A DNA stretch of 64,000 bases, taken from assembly GCA_017647795.1 (NCBI GenBank), contig JAGCJX010000007.1:61330-125329 (forward strand), written 5' to 3'. Below, piece after piece: positions 53,462-61,803 of the stretch. The notes beneath the pieces were generated by a model. It did not search any database and was not told the DNA's origin. It saw only the letters and a list, made by a program, of their open reading frames with translations. How positions within the stretch are numbered: position 1 is the first letter of the stretch; each line of letters begins with the position of its first letter. The translations under genes and the position numbers were made by a program. This DNA comes from Bacteroidales bacterium (GTDB lineage Bacteria > Bacteroidota > Bacteroidia > Bacteroidales > UBA932).

Positions 53462-54028
53462 TTGAAGAAATTAGTCCATACAGACCCTGATTGGGAGCAA
53501 ATTCAAAAATGCTCACAAGGAGATAATGATGCAATCGAACGTCTATACCTTCGATTCGCACCCATTATCTTCGCAATCGGCATGCGCTATTTTCAAAACC
53601 AAGAGGTAGCCCAGGACCTGACTCACGATTGTTTTATTAAGATCCTAGGAAAATTGCATCGATACAAGCCCAATGGATCATTTTATGGCTGGGTTAAACG
53701 AATATGTATCAATCAGATCATTGACCAAATCCGCAAAGAAAAAAAATTCAAACATATAGAGAAGCTCAATGATGAGGACCTCCTTTGGATAGAAGAATCT
53801 CCTCAGGAAGAAAGTCCTCCAACAAAAATCCAACTTGACAGATTCATTGCCAGATTACCCGAACAGAAACGCATCATTTTCAACTTATACTACATAGAAC
53901 AACTATCACACAGAGATATTGCCAAACAACTAGGCATCAAAGAAAAAACATCCTCTTCGCTACTATACAAAGCACGACAACTATTAACTAAATGGATACA
54001 AGATGAACAATTGGAAAAAGACTATTAG
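53462..54028 (+). CDS. ECF-type RNA polymerase sigma factor
   Basis: A 188-residue group 4 sigma factor. Region 2 is at about 20-95 (AIERLYLRFAPIIFAIGMRY, EVAQDLTHDCFIKI, WVKRICINQIIDQIR) and region 4 at about 128-180 (LPEQKRIIFNLYYIEQLSHR, DIAKQLGIKEKTSSSLLYKA). The start is taken as TTG 53462: a stop lies in frame at 53447, and the first ATG would cut off part of region 2. It overlaps the next gene by 26 bases. The matched promoter motifs suggest it activates its own operon and the divergent receptor operon. AT-rich composition. Confidence 0.9.
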   Translation: MKKLVHTDPDWEQIQKCSQGDNDAIERLYLRFAPIIFAIGMRYFQNQEVAQDLTHDCFIKILGKLHRYKPNGSFYGWVKRICINQIIDQIRKEKKFKHIEKLNDEDLLWIEESPQEESPPTKIQLDRFIARLPEQKRIIFNLYYIEQLSHRDIAKQLGIKEKTSSSLLYKARQLLTKWIQDEQLEKDY

Positions 54029-55064
54029 TTCTATGTATGAGGGAGATACCCTGAACCTTCCTAAGGGGGATTTTACTGACTTTCGGAACAAATACAAAAT
54101 CCATCAACGCAAGCAGTCCACAAAAAAGAGGAATACTAGAACCTTCTGCATATTGGTTGGTTCTGCTGCTATACTCATCATTAGTCTCATCATAACTTCA
54201 CCGAAAAACAACATCAATCAAAGACGTCACATAACTCCTTCTCTCAACCTTGCTCAGGCAAAAATTTCCCTTCCAAGCCCAGCCATCCAGCTACACCAGT
54301 TAAAACAAAACAAAGCCCAAACAAAGCAATCCGTACCACAAATAGAGGTAAAGCAATCCGCCCATCCAACTGATTTCTCGTGCAACTCCAGCAGCCAACA
54401 CTCGGATAAAACACTCGTAGCATCTGACACAAGCCTTTATACCGAGAGGGAATTGATTGAGATCTTCACAGACGAAGTTGTCCCGGAATCACGCAAACTG
54501 CAAATAGACCTCCTGTTCAACAACAACATTACTACCTCTGAATCCGGCAATATCAAACCGCAACACGGAGCAAACTCCTCTGAAGAGATAACATCGCCTC
54601 AAAAAGTCATCGAGTATCCCACTATTCGGATTGGCGCTAGAATTCTGTTCTGGAAACAGAATAGATGGTCCCTCTGTACTGGCATTGTATACTCCCTCAT
54701 GCAGAGCAGTACCTTTATAAATGAACAACTATACAGCAATCACGTATCACACTACATTGGAATTCCGCTACAAATTTCCTATCTCATATATGATGGAACC
54801 AATTCTGAACTATACACAAATGCAGGGGGGCTTGCCCAATACTGTATAGGCTCAAACCTGCGAGGAATATCTAACAACACACGAGGAACAAACTTCGTGA
54901 TCAGTTCCCAAATTGGAGTTGGCTACTCACACCGACTTGGAGAATCCATCGCAATATACATAGAACCTTCGGCAGAACTAATTCTTGGAGAATTGCCCCA
55001 AATCTATGAATCAAAAGGAAGATTTTCATTAAACCTGGAGATTGGTTGCAGATTTCTTCTATGA
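54003..55064 (+). CDS. Putative anti-sigma factor fused to an outer-membrane beta-barrel
   Basis: A 353-residue protein in three parts. A cytoplasmic N-terminus of about 45 residues (MNNWKKTISSMYEGDTLNLP) is Lys/Arg-rich and could bind the sigma factor. One transmembrane helix follows at about 48-65 (FCILVGSAAILIISLIIT), then a polar linker at 66-205 rich in Gln, Ser, Asn and Lys. Residues 207-353 look like a small barrel of the OMP_b-brl type (YIGIPLQISYLIYDG, SSQIGVGYSHRLG, FSLNLEIGCRF). It overlaps the sigma gene by 26 bases. Similar sigma-adjacent proteins occur in Bacteroides as porin-family proteins; the anti-sigma role is inferred. Confidence 0.68.
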   Translation: MNNWKKTISSMYEGDTLNLPKGDFTDFRNKYKIHQRKQSTKKRNTRTFCILVGSAAILIISLIITSPKNNINQRRHITPSLNLAQAKISLPSPAIQLHQLKQNKAQTKQSVPQIEVKQSAHPTDFSCNSSSQHSDKTLVASDTSLYTERELIEIFTDEVVPESRKLQIDLLFNNNITTSESGNIKPQHGANSSEEITSPQKVIEYPTIRIGARILFWKQNRWSLCTGIVYSLMQSSTFINEQLYSNHVSHYIGIPLQISYLIYDGTNSELYTNAGGLAQYCIGSNLRGISNNTRGTNFVISSQIGVGYSHRLGESIAIYIEPSAELILGELPQIYESKGRFSLNLEIGCRFLL

Positions 55065-55065
55065 A

Positions 55066-55103
55066 AAACGGCCCCTGCTTTTATGCAAGGGCCGTTTCTA
55101 TTT
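55066..55103 (+). terminator. Intrinsic terminator between convergent operons
   Basis: AAACGGCCC (55066-55074) pairs with GGGCCGTTT (55089-55097), extended inward by TGC/GCA after one mismatch; loop TTTTAT. It begins one base after the stop of the barrel gene, and the A/T-rich flanks allow use from both sides. Confidence 0.88.
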
Positions 55104-55118
55104 ATAAAGTATACCGGA

Positions 55119-56702
55119 CTACAACGTAACAATCATCGAAAGGTTAACACCGGTATAAGCCGGGGTGATGCGGCATACACCGCCTGAGCACAAATAACCT
55201 TCTTTGAATCGACCAAAGTTCATTGCGAAACGAACTTTGGAGTAAGTATAGCTGATGTTACCGTTGATGTAGTGGATTTTGGTTTGACCGTAGTTCCACA
55301 TATCTTGTACAGAAATACTCCATTTGGGAGCCACGTTGAATTCCAACAAAGCAGCAGCCCAGTTCTTATGGTCTTCTTTGGTGTACAAGTGTTGCAACTC
55401 CATACGCAAAGAATGTTTACGGGTCAACTTGTAAGTCATGTCAGCAACTACAGTATGAGAGTTCCACAAGCCATCTCCTTTACCCATGGTTTCCGGGTTC
55501 AAGGTTTGCCAGCTGTAGTAGAGAATCATCTTGAAGTCTTTGCCAAACCAACGTTCAGCATCAACAGTCAAGTCTCTGTACATCAAAGAACGCTCAGACA
55601 TCTTACCGGTCATCATATCCGGCAAAGAACCGTAGAAGTTAGAGAAATTCACGTGGAATTTCATACCTTTCTTACCACCCAATACGGTGTTGCGTTTGAA
55701 GTTGTAGTAGAAGTCCGCTTGACCACCGATCTCATCATTTTGAGCGGTGTAAGGGTTCATGGTTGCCAACATATAGGTGTGTTGTTGGGTCAACGCGGGT
55801 ACATAGCGGATGCTGGTGTACATCGCGTTTTCTTGGTCTTGCCACAAACCTTTCAAACCGGCATATTCCAATTTTCTCAAGGTAACCAAAGCACCATAAC
55901 CTTTGCCAGAGTAACCCAATTCAACTTGGATGGCATTGGCTTTGGTATTGGTGATTTCAGCAAAACCATAGATACCGGGATCCATGTCGCGGGACATGTA
56001 TTCTCCACGGAGTTGGAAACCTGCGTATCCAAAGGCCAAACGGCCAGAGTAACCACCTTTGTGAGCCTTCACGCCTTGCATCATGGACGGATCGTAGTTG
56101 TCGATCACGCTACCTTCCAAAGCCAAGTTGAAAGATTCCAATTTCAACAAGCTGGACAAGGAGAGAGAAAGGTCAGCACCGGTCACAGTAGTATTGGTAT
56201 ATTCTTTGATGTCGCGAACACGGCCATAGAGACCACGCACATTCAAGAAATCACCGGCAGTATAGGCAACACGGATACCTTGCAAAGCGTTGTTCACACC
56301 CAAGGTGCGGTCTTCGTAAGTACGAAGCAACATACCGCTACCGAATTGCTCATACAAACTACCGATGCGTACGTCCCAACCTTGGTCTGCAAACGATGCA
56401 TACAGGTCGTAACGCCAGAACTGATCGGTGGAATACATCATCGGGAAGTGACCGTTGATCGCCGGAAGGTAACCTTCCATTTGCAAACCAGCAGCAAAGT
56501 TTCCACGGTTGTAGTCCATCTTCAAGTAGTTATTGGAACCAAAACGGCTTTCGGGAGCCATTGCTCCAGTGACTTCGTCGTTGAAGTAATAAGTCGTGTT
56601 GGTTTCAAAACCTGCTGAGAGGCTGCCTTTGTCCTCTTGGGCAAAGGCAACACCAGCAGCAAAAGCCATCAGCGGCAATAAGCAGAATAATTTTTTAATC
56701 AT
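55119..56702 (-). CDS. DUF6029 outer-membrane protein
   Basis: A 527-residue exported protein with a signal peptide (1-21, ending AFAQ) and many alternating amphipathic strands, consistent with a porin-like barrel. The pattern SLSAGFETNTTYYFND ... RFGSNNYLKMDYNRGNFAAG ... QFGSGMLLRTYEDRTLGVNN fits the DUF6029 family of Bacteroidota. The C-terminal end has a Cys pair (YLCSGGVCRI), unusual for a barrel, and closes TGVNLSMIVTL. It is the last gene of the dsbD operon, 8 bases after tlpA. Codon use is highly biased. Function unknown. Confidence 0.82.
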   Translation of the reverse strand: MIKKLFCLLPLMAFAAGVAFAQEDKGSLSAGFETNTTYYFNDEVTGAMAPESRFGSNNYLKMDYNRGNFAAGLQMEGYLPAINGHFPMMYSTDQFWRYDLYASFADQGWDVRIGSLYEQFGSGMLLRTYEDRTLGVNNALQGIRVAYTAGDFLNVRGLYGRVRDIKEYTNTTVTGADLSLSLSSLLKLESFNLALEGSVIDNYDPSMMQGVKAHKGGYSGRLAFGYAGFQLRGEYMSRDMDPGIYGFAEITNTKANAIQVELGYSGKGYGALVTLRKLEYAGLKGLWQDQENAMYTSIRYVPALTQQHTYMLATMNPYTAQNDEIGGQADFYYNFKRNTVLGGKKGMKFHVNFSNFYGSLPDMMTGKMSERSLMYRDLTVDAERWFGKDFKMILYYSWQTLNPETMGKGDGLWNSHTVVADMTYKLTRKHSLRMELQHLYTKEDHKNWAAALLEFNVAPKWSISVQDMWNYGQTKIHYINGNISYTYSKVRFAMNFGRFKEGYLCSGGVCRITPAYTGVNLSMIVTL

Positions 56703-56710
56703 GCTGTGAA

Positions 56711-57202
56711 TTATTGCAACTTGAGAATTTCTTCAAACAATTCTTCCTCGTTACCGGGAGTGTAACCGGTGTGGGTATACACCACTTTACCAGTTTTATC
56801 CAAGATAAACACGGTCGGTTGGGTTTGAACACCCATTGCACGACGCAAGTCACCGTTCGGGTCCAACAAGAAAGTAAAATCAGTCCAACCGCGACCGTTC
56901 ACCATCGGAGCCACTTTCGCACTTGAGCGAGCGTCGTCGGTTGAAACAGCAACTACCTTAAATTGAGCTTCTTCTTGCCAATCCGGGAAAGCTTCGTTCA
57001 AAGCACCCAATTCTTGCAAACAAGGTTTGCAGGTGGTGTACCAGAAAGACAGGATTACAGGAACACCGTCTTTCAATACATCTTGGATTTGGAAGCTTGC
57101 ACCTTCCAAGGTAGATACTTCGACCTTCGGCAATGCCTTTTGTGCAAACGCGCTGCTAAAAGACACAGCCACCAAGGCCAACATCAAAAAGATTTTTTTC
57201 AT
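56711..57202 (-). CDS. TlpA-family thiol-disulfide oxidoreductase
   Basis: A 163-residue exported thioredoxin-fold protein. It has a signal peptide (1-20), the redox motif LSFWYTTCKPCLQEL (Cys58 and Cys61) and the cis-Pro loop VQTQPTVFILDKTGKVV. Such proteins reduce disulfides on exported targets, taking electrons from DsbD-type proteins. dsbD and an Omp28 gene lie upstream in the same operon, with an 11-base gap to the latter. Confidence 0.93.
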   Translation of the reverse strand: MKKIFLMLALVAVSFSSAFAQKALPKVEVSTLEGASFQIQDVLKDGVPVILSFWYTTCKPCLQELGALNEAFPDWQEEAQFKVVAVSTDDARSSAKVAPMVNGRGWTDFTFLLDPNGDLRRAMGVQTQPTVFILDKTGKVVYTHTGYTPGNEEELFEEILKLQ

Positions 57203-57213
57203 AATGGGAACGA

Positions 57214-58650
57214 TTATTCTTCGTATTTGAAATCAACAGAACCATCCAAAGGAAGAACAACAGCGTTGTCAATGATGGTGCCGTATTTACCATAAACTGC
57301 ATTAGCTACGCCTTTTTGGGTGGGTTCTCCGTCGTATTTCACGAAGAGTACCAAGTAAGCGTTGTTAATGTCTTTGATCTTTGTTGACAATTCAACATCG
57401 AATGAGGTTTCGTAAATGCTTTCATCATCCACTTCAAACACATCACCTTTGATGTCGGTCAAAGATTGACGAGCAACGTAGTTGTGAACGTAGTTGCTTC
57501 CACCGCTTTGTTGAGGATATACGATACCGTCTTCCAAAACCAAAGCAACGAGTTTGTAGTCTGAACGACCTTCTTTTGCTGCAACTTGTACATTGAGTTC
57601 GAGTACGTTACCAGAGAGGGTAGAGGTTGCTGCGATCGCAGTTTTAGCAGGGTAAGATTCAGTAGCTTCGTCGATCAAACCTTGGATGATGTTGGTTGTG
57701 GTAGCAACTGCATAGTTTTCTACTTCAGCGATGTCATTGATGTAACCTGACGGATAACCAGACACTTTGTAGTAGCTTTCCAAGGTAGAAGTACCGGTGA
57801 AAGCCAAACCACCTTGTGATGAAGAAGCGTGGAGAGAAATCGGGATGAAACGATCTGAGTAGTTGCTGTGTGCATTTGAGAATGCTTCACCCATCATCGG
57901 GCAGTAACCGCACCAGGTAGCAGTAAAGCGGAGACCGATAGAGTGACGGAAGAATTCTGCAGAGTAGTCAACGCCAGATACCGGGTTTTGACGTACAGTT
58001 ACAGTGTATTCACCTGCTTCAGTAGTCAAAGTCACGATCGCTTCACGAGACACTTCACCGTCATAAGATTCTACGTTCATCAAGATTTGAGAAACTTTGT
58101 AGAGGGATTTGGTAGTACCGTCTTTCAAAGTTGCAGGTTCGCCGTAGTTCACTTTGTCAAAAGTCAACCAGCTTTCAGAAGAAGCAACTTCCATTTCTAC
58201 GTTACCTTCTACAGGGATCACTACTTGACCAGCTTGAGCTTTAGCGCTCACGCGAGCTTTCGGCAAGTACAAGCCCAAGGTCGGACGTTGGATTACAAAA
58301 TAAGTAGTGTTTACGTTGTTGCAACGTACAGCAACAGTACCTTCTCTTTCTACCAACTCTTCGTTAGCTTCCAATGCAGTAGCAGTTACATTGGTTTTAC
58401 CAGCTACACCACTGAGGGGAGAAACAGACAACCATACGTTTGCGTTAGACAATTGCCAATCAGCAGTTTTGTCAAATTCAAGTTCAGCTTTAGCGCCTTT
58501 GGTGCATTCCAAAATGAAGGAAGTACCAGTGTTGGGAACCTCAGGATCCGGTTCTGTTCCAGGGTTATCAATAGACTCACCACAAGATACCATGGCAGTC
58601 ATCAGCGCAAATGAGAGCGCGCTGTACAAGAAATTCTTGAATTTTTTCAT
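57214..58650 (-). CDS. Omp28-related lipoprotein with BACON domains and thioredoxin-like domain
   Basis: A 478-residue exported protein. The lipobox is TAMVSC (Cys23). Two BACON-type beta domains cover about 45-122 (ADWQLSNANVWLSVSPLSG) and 130-222 (ESWLTFDKVNYGE). The Omp28-like thioredoxin domain starts at about 235 with LRFTATWCGYCPMMGEAF (Cys247, Cys250), and a beta-rich C-terminal domain follows. The Cys pair suggests thiol exchange at the cell surface or periplasm. It lies between dsbD (28-base gap) and tlpA. Codon use is highly biased. Confidence 0.87.
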   Translation of the reverse strand: MKKFKNFLYSALSFALMTAMVSCGESIDNPGTEPDPEVPNTGTSFILECTKGAKAELEFDKTADWQLSNANVWLSVSPLSGVAGKTNVTATALEANEELVEREGTVAVRCNNVNTTYFVIQRPTLGLYLPKARVSAKAQAGQVVIPVEGNVEMEVASSESWLTFDKVNYGEPATLKDGTTKSLYKVSQILMNVESYDGEVSREAIVTLTTEAGEYTVTVRQNPVSGVDYSAEFFRHSIGLRFTATWCGYCPMMGEAFSNAHSNYSDRFIPISLHASSSQGGLAFTGTSTLESYYKVSGYPSGYINDIAEVENYAVATTTNIIQGLIDEATESYPAKTAIAATSTLSGNVLELNVQVAAKEGRSDYKLVALVLEDGIVYPQQSGGSNYVHNYVARQSLTDIKGDVFEVDDESIYETSFDVELSTKIKDINNAYLVLFVKYDGEPTQKGVANAVYGKYGTIIDNAVVLPLDGSVDFKYEE

Positions 58651-58678
58651 AAATTGTTAATTGATTATAGGGTTATTA

Positions 58679-60628
58679 CTATTTTACAAAGTTTGCTTTT
58701 CCTTGTTCCAGGAATTTGATGAAGGCTTCAATATCGGTATCGTATCCGCGAGGATCTGCCAACAATTCACCGTTCAAACCTTCCAAAATGTAGCAAGGTT
58801 GTGCATTCACACCGTATTTGCTGAAGGCGATGTAGGAGTTGATCTTACCCATGGTGGTCAAGGTCTTGTCACCCACGGTAATCCATTCTGATTCATCTAC
58901 CTTCATCTTGTCGTCGCAGTACAAGGCAACCACCACGTAATCGTTGCGCAAGATTTCAAGCACGCGAGGATCAGACCATACACGCATTTCCATTTCACGG
59001 CAGTTCACACAAGCGTGACCGGAGAAGTCAATGAACAAAGGTTTGTTCACTTTTTGAGCGTAGCTCTTTGCTTGGTTCAAATCAAAGAAACCGTTCAATC
59101 CGTGAGGCAAGTGCAATTTGTCAGCATATTTCACTTTGGTAATGTCATAGTCTTCCATTTCATAATGAACTGAGTTGTCATAGAACCAACCTTTTTCTTG
59201 CATCGGAGGCAAGTAACCGGACAACCATGAGAGGGGTTTACCCAGGATACCGCAGATCAAGCAGATATCGAACACCAGAATCACCAAGGTAAAGCCAATA
59301 CGGCCAGGTCCCCATTTTGCCCAAGGAGCATGACGGAATTTCAGCAAGCCAATCATGTAGAAGAACAAGAGGGTTGCCAAGACAATCCAGATTGCGAGGT
59401 ACAAGTCACGAGGCAAGATGTTCCAGTGGTAAGCTTGGTCAGCCATTGACAAGAATTTGAATGCCAATGCCACTTCCACAAAACCGAGGATGATCTTCAC
59501 GCAGCCCAACCAGCCACCGCTCTTCGGCAAGTGGTTCAACCAAGAAGGGAACAATGCCAACAAAGTAAACGGCAACGCAAAAGCTACAGAGAAGAAGAAC
59601 ATGGTCAAAATCGGAGTCCAGAATTCACCGGAGATAGATTTGATAACCACGGTACCTACGATCGGACCGGTGCAAGAGAAGGACACCAATACCAAGGTCA
59701 AAGCCATGAAGAAGATACCACCCACACCTTTTGAGTCAGCACGGCTGTCGGTTTTGGTGGTCAATGAACCCGGCATGGTGATTTCGAAGAGACCAAAGAA
59801 GGATGCAGCAAACACCATGAATACGATAAAGAAGATAATGTTCGGCAACCAGTTAGTAGCCAACCAGTTGAAGATATCTGCAGTCACAGCGTCTCCACCA
59901 AAGATACGGGTAATCAAGATCAAAGCTGCGATCGGCAAGGTGTAGAGCAATACGATGAAAATACCGTACAAAGCAGCTCTCAGACGACCGGTACGTTTGT
60001 CTTCTGAACCTTTCATAAAGAAAGAAACGGTCATCGGTACCATCGGGAAGATACAAGGAGTCAACAAAGCTACCAAACCCCATACGATGGCTTCCAAAAT
60101 CATCGCCAACAGATTGCCGGTAGATTTTACATTGGCCGCTTTCACTTGTGCTTCTTCTTTTTCCGGGATGTTTACGATGAACTCATCATCGGTCAAAGGA
60201 GAACAGTTATTTTCGTCGCAAGTCATCCACTCCATGTACACACGTACTTGGGCTTCGTCTTTCAAAAGTTGGAATTCTTGTTTGAAGACCACGCTGTCCT
60301 CAAAGTAACCCACTTCCATCATGAAGATGTCGTCATAGTATTTGTGTACTTGACCCAACACCTGCATCGGACCCACTTTTTCAGCAGCAGGTTTTCTACC
60401 AGCTTCCAATACTTGGAAATCCACAATCGTGGCCGGAGGACCGGTCAAGGTACGAAGGGTGTCGTAAACGTGCCAAGCAGAGTCCAAAATAGCAGTTACA
60501 GTTACCTCGTAACGATCTGCTTCCAATTGGCGGACTTGACTTTTCCAGTGAGCATGGCGTTCTTGAGCGCAAAGGCTACCTGTAAGAACGAACAGTGCCA
60601 GGAAAAGGGTTGAAAATAATTTTTTCAT
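58679..60628 (-). CDS. dsbD: Thiol:disulfide interchange protein DsbD
   Basis: A 649-residue protein moving electrons from cytoplasmic thioredoxin across the inner membrane. It has a signal peptide (1-21), an N-terminal alpha domain (about 24-165), a membrane domain with the paired Cys motifs LVALLTPCIFPMVPMTVSFF and VSFSCTGPIVGTV, and a C-terminal thioredoxin domain with FSGHACVNCREMEMRVW (CVNC at 540-543). It is the first gene of the operon feeding Omp28, TlpA and perhaps DUF6029. The promoter is shared in overlap with the divergent porin gene. Confidence 0.94.
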   Translation of the reverse strand: MKKLFSTLFLALFVLTGSLCAQERHAHWKSQVRQLEADRYEVTVTAILDSAWHVYDTLRTLTGPPATIVDFQVLEAGRKPAAEKVGPMQVLGQVHKYYDDIFMMEVGYFEDSVVFKQEFQLLKDEAQVRVYMEWMTCDENNCSPLTDDEFIVNIPEKEEAQVKAANVKSTGNLLAMILEAIVWGLVALLTPCIFPMVPMTVSFFMKGSEDKRTGRLRAALYGIFIVLLYTLPIAALILITRIFGGDAVTADIFNWLATNWLPNIIFFIVFMVFAASFFGLFEITMPGSLTTKTDSRADSKGVGGIFFMALTLVLVSFSCTGPIVGTVVIKSISGEFWTPILTMFFFSVAFALPFTLLALFPSWLNHLPKSGGWLGCVKIILGFVEVALAFKFLSMADQAYHWNILPRDLYLAIWIVLATLLFFYMIGLLKFRHAPWAKWGPGRIGFTLVILVFDICLICGILGKPLSWLSGYLPPMQEKGWFYDNSVHYEMEDYDITKVKYADKLHLPHGLNGFFDLNQAKSYAQKVNKPLFIDFSGHACVNCREMEMRVWSDPRVLEILRNDYVVVALYCDDKMKVDESEWITVGDKTLTTMGKINSYIAFSKYGVNAQPCYILEGLNGELLADPRGYDTDIEAFIKFLEQGKANFVK

Positions 60629-60696
60629 CTGTTCTAATTGGTTTATTGTTTAATATCTATTCTCGCAACTATTCACTTTTGGCAAATTAATGCAAA

Positions 60697-60729
60697 TTTG
60701 GGCAAAGGTAAGATTTTTTCTTATTTTTG
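60697..60729 (+). promoter_or_regulatory. Promoter of the porin gene
   Basis: TTTG (60697-60700), 21 bases, TATTTTTG (60722-60729), both exact. The expected start is about 25 bases before ATG 60760. Confidence 0.7.
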
Positions 60730-60735
60730 TAGCAA
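60703..60735 (-). promoter_or_regulatory. Promoter of the dsbD operon
   Basis: On the minus strand TTG (60735-60733), 22 bases, TACCTTTG (60710-60703). The -7 box is perfect and the spacer is slightly long. It lies almost wholly inside the porin promoter, about 75 bases before the dsbD ATG. Confidence 0.6.
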
Positions 60736-60759
60736 TTAATGTTAAGTATTTATCAGATA

Positions 60760-61803
60760 ATGAAAAAACAATTCCGAGTGCGTGCCTTACTCGCAAGTCT
60801 CTTGCTCTGCGCAACGGCCACCTCCTCTCTTTTCGCCAACCCTTCCCAAGACTCCGATACCACCAAAACAGAAACGGCTCCCAAAGCCGCTTTTTTCGGT
60901 GTCCTCAAAACCCGAGCAGAAATTGATTTGGACAACAAAAATGCCCGTTTCTCCGTACGCAACACGCGGGTTGGGGTAAAAGGCAGCCTGAACACCACCG
61001 TCAGCTACCAATTGCAAACAGAACTCAGTAGCAACGGTACCTTCAACATCCTGGACTTGTACTCAACCATCCAACTGTCTCCGGGCCTGACCATTACTGT
61101 CGGACAAGCCGGTTTGCCCATCTACAACAGCTACACGGTTTCTCCTGGTAGTCTGATGTTTGCGAACCGCCCTTTCCTTGGAAAATACAATACGGGCAGC
61201 CGCGAAATCGGAGCCACGGCAAAATACAAGACGGCCATTTCAGAATTCCCCATCAGCTTTGAGGCGGGTATCTACAACGGCGGAAAAATCAACAACCCGC
61301 TTTGGACCCGCAACCCCTCCTACGCCGGCCGCATCACATTGGGAGACGACAAAGGCTTCCGCTTTTCTGCCAAAGCCTACCGCTATCCCCTCTCCGAACT
61401 GGAAGACTACCGAATCTGGGCCACCGACCTCCGCTACGAAGCCCGCGACTGGAAAGTAGAAGCCGAATGGATGAGCAAATTCAATTACGCAGACCAACGC
61501 GAACTCAGCACCTATTACATCCAAGGAGGCTATGCCATCCCCTGCCACGTCCGCACCTTGTTTGACCACATCATCCCCGCAGTGCGTTGGGATGCCATGG
61601 GCTACGATGTGCTGAGCGAAGGTTTTCAAGTCAACCGACTGACCTTGGGCTTCGGTCTGGGTCTGACCCAAAAATACTTCTCATCCATCCTCCGTTTGGA
61701 CTATGAATTATACAACATCCCCGAAGAAGATCGGCTGACTGCCTTCTTCCCCGGGGAGGATTTTACAGATAAATTGACTTTGGAACTTTTGTTAATCTTT
61801 TAA
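60760..61803 (+). CDS. Phosphate-selective-porin-like outer-membrane protein
   Basis: A 347-residue exported protein with a signal peptide (about 1-26) and a predicted barrel. Features resembling the OprO/OprP porin group are LKTRAEIDLDNKNARFSVRN, LYSTIQLSPGLTITVGQAGL (the strand-turn region that reads GQ-x-K/G in OprP) and the closing strand KLTLELLLIF. Substrate preference cannot be read. ATG 60760 is chosen over 60739 because it follows the promoter at the right distance and starts the signal peptide. The last 12 bases overlap the convergent nucleotidyltransferase gene. Confidence 0.78.
   Translation: MKKQFRVRALLASLLLCATATSSLFANPSQDSDTTKTETAPKAAFFGVLKTRAEIDLDNKNARFSVRNTRVGVKGSLNTTVSYQLQTELSSNGTFNILDLYSTIQLSPGLTITVGQAGLPIYNSYTVSPGSLMFANRPFLGKYNTGSREIGATAKYKTAISEFPISFEAGIYNGGKINNPLWTRNPSYAGRITLGDDKGFRFSAKAYRYPLSELEDYRIWATDLRYEARDWKVEAEWMSKFNYADQRELSTYYIQGGYAIPCHVRTLFDHIIPAVRWDAMGYDVLSEGFQVNRLTLGFGLGLTQKYFSSILRLDYELYNIPEEDRLTAFFPGEDFTDKLTLELLLIF

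Noticed and set aside
55272..56618. Plus-strand open frame (448 codons) opposite the DUF6029 gene
   Set aside because: The minus-strand frame has a signal peptide, correct operon spacing and family match; the plus frame is composed of His, Val and Thr runs typical of antisense translation.
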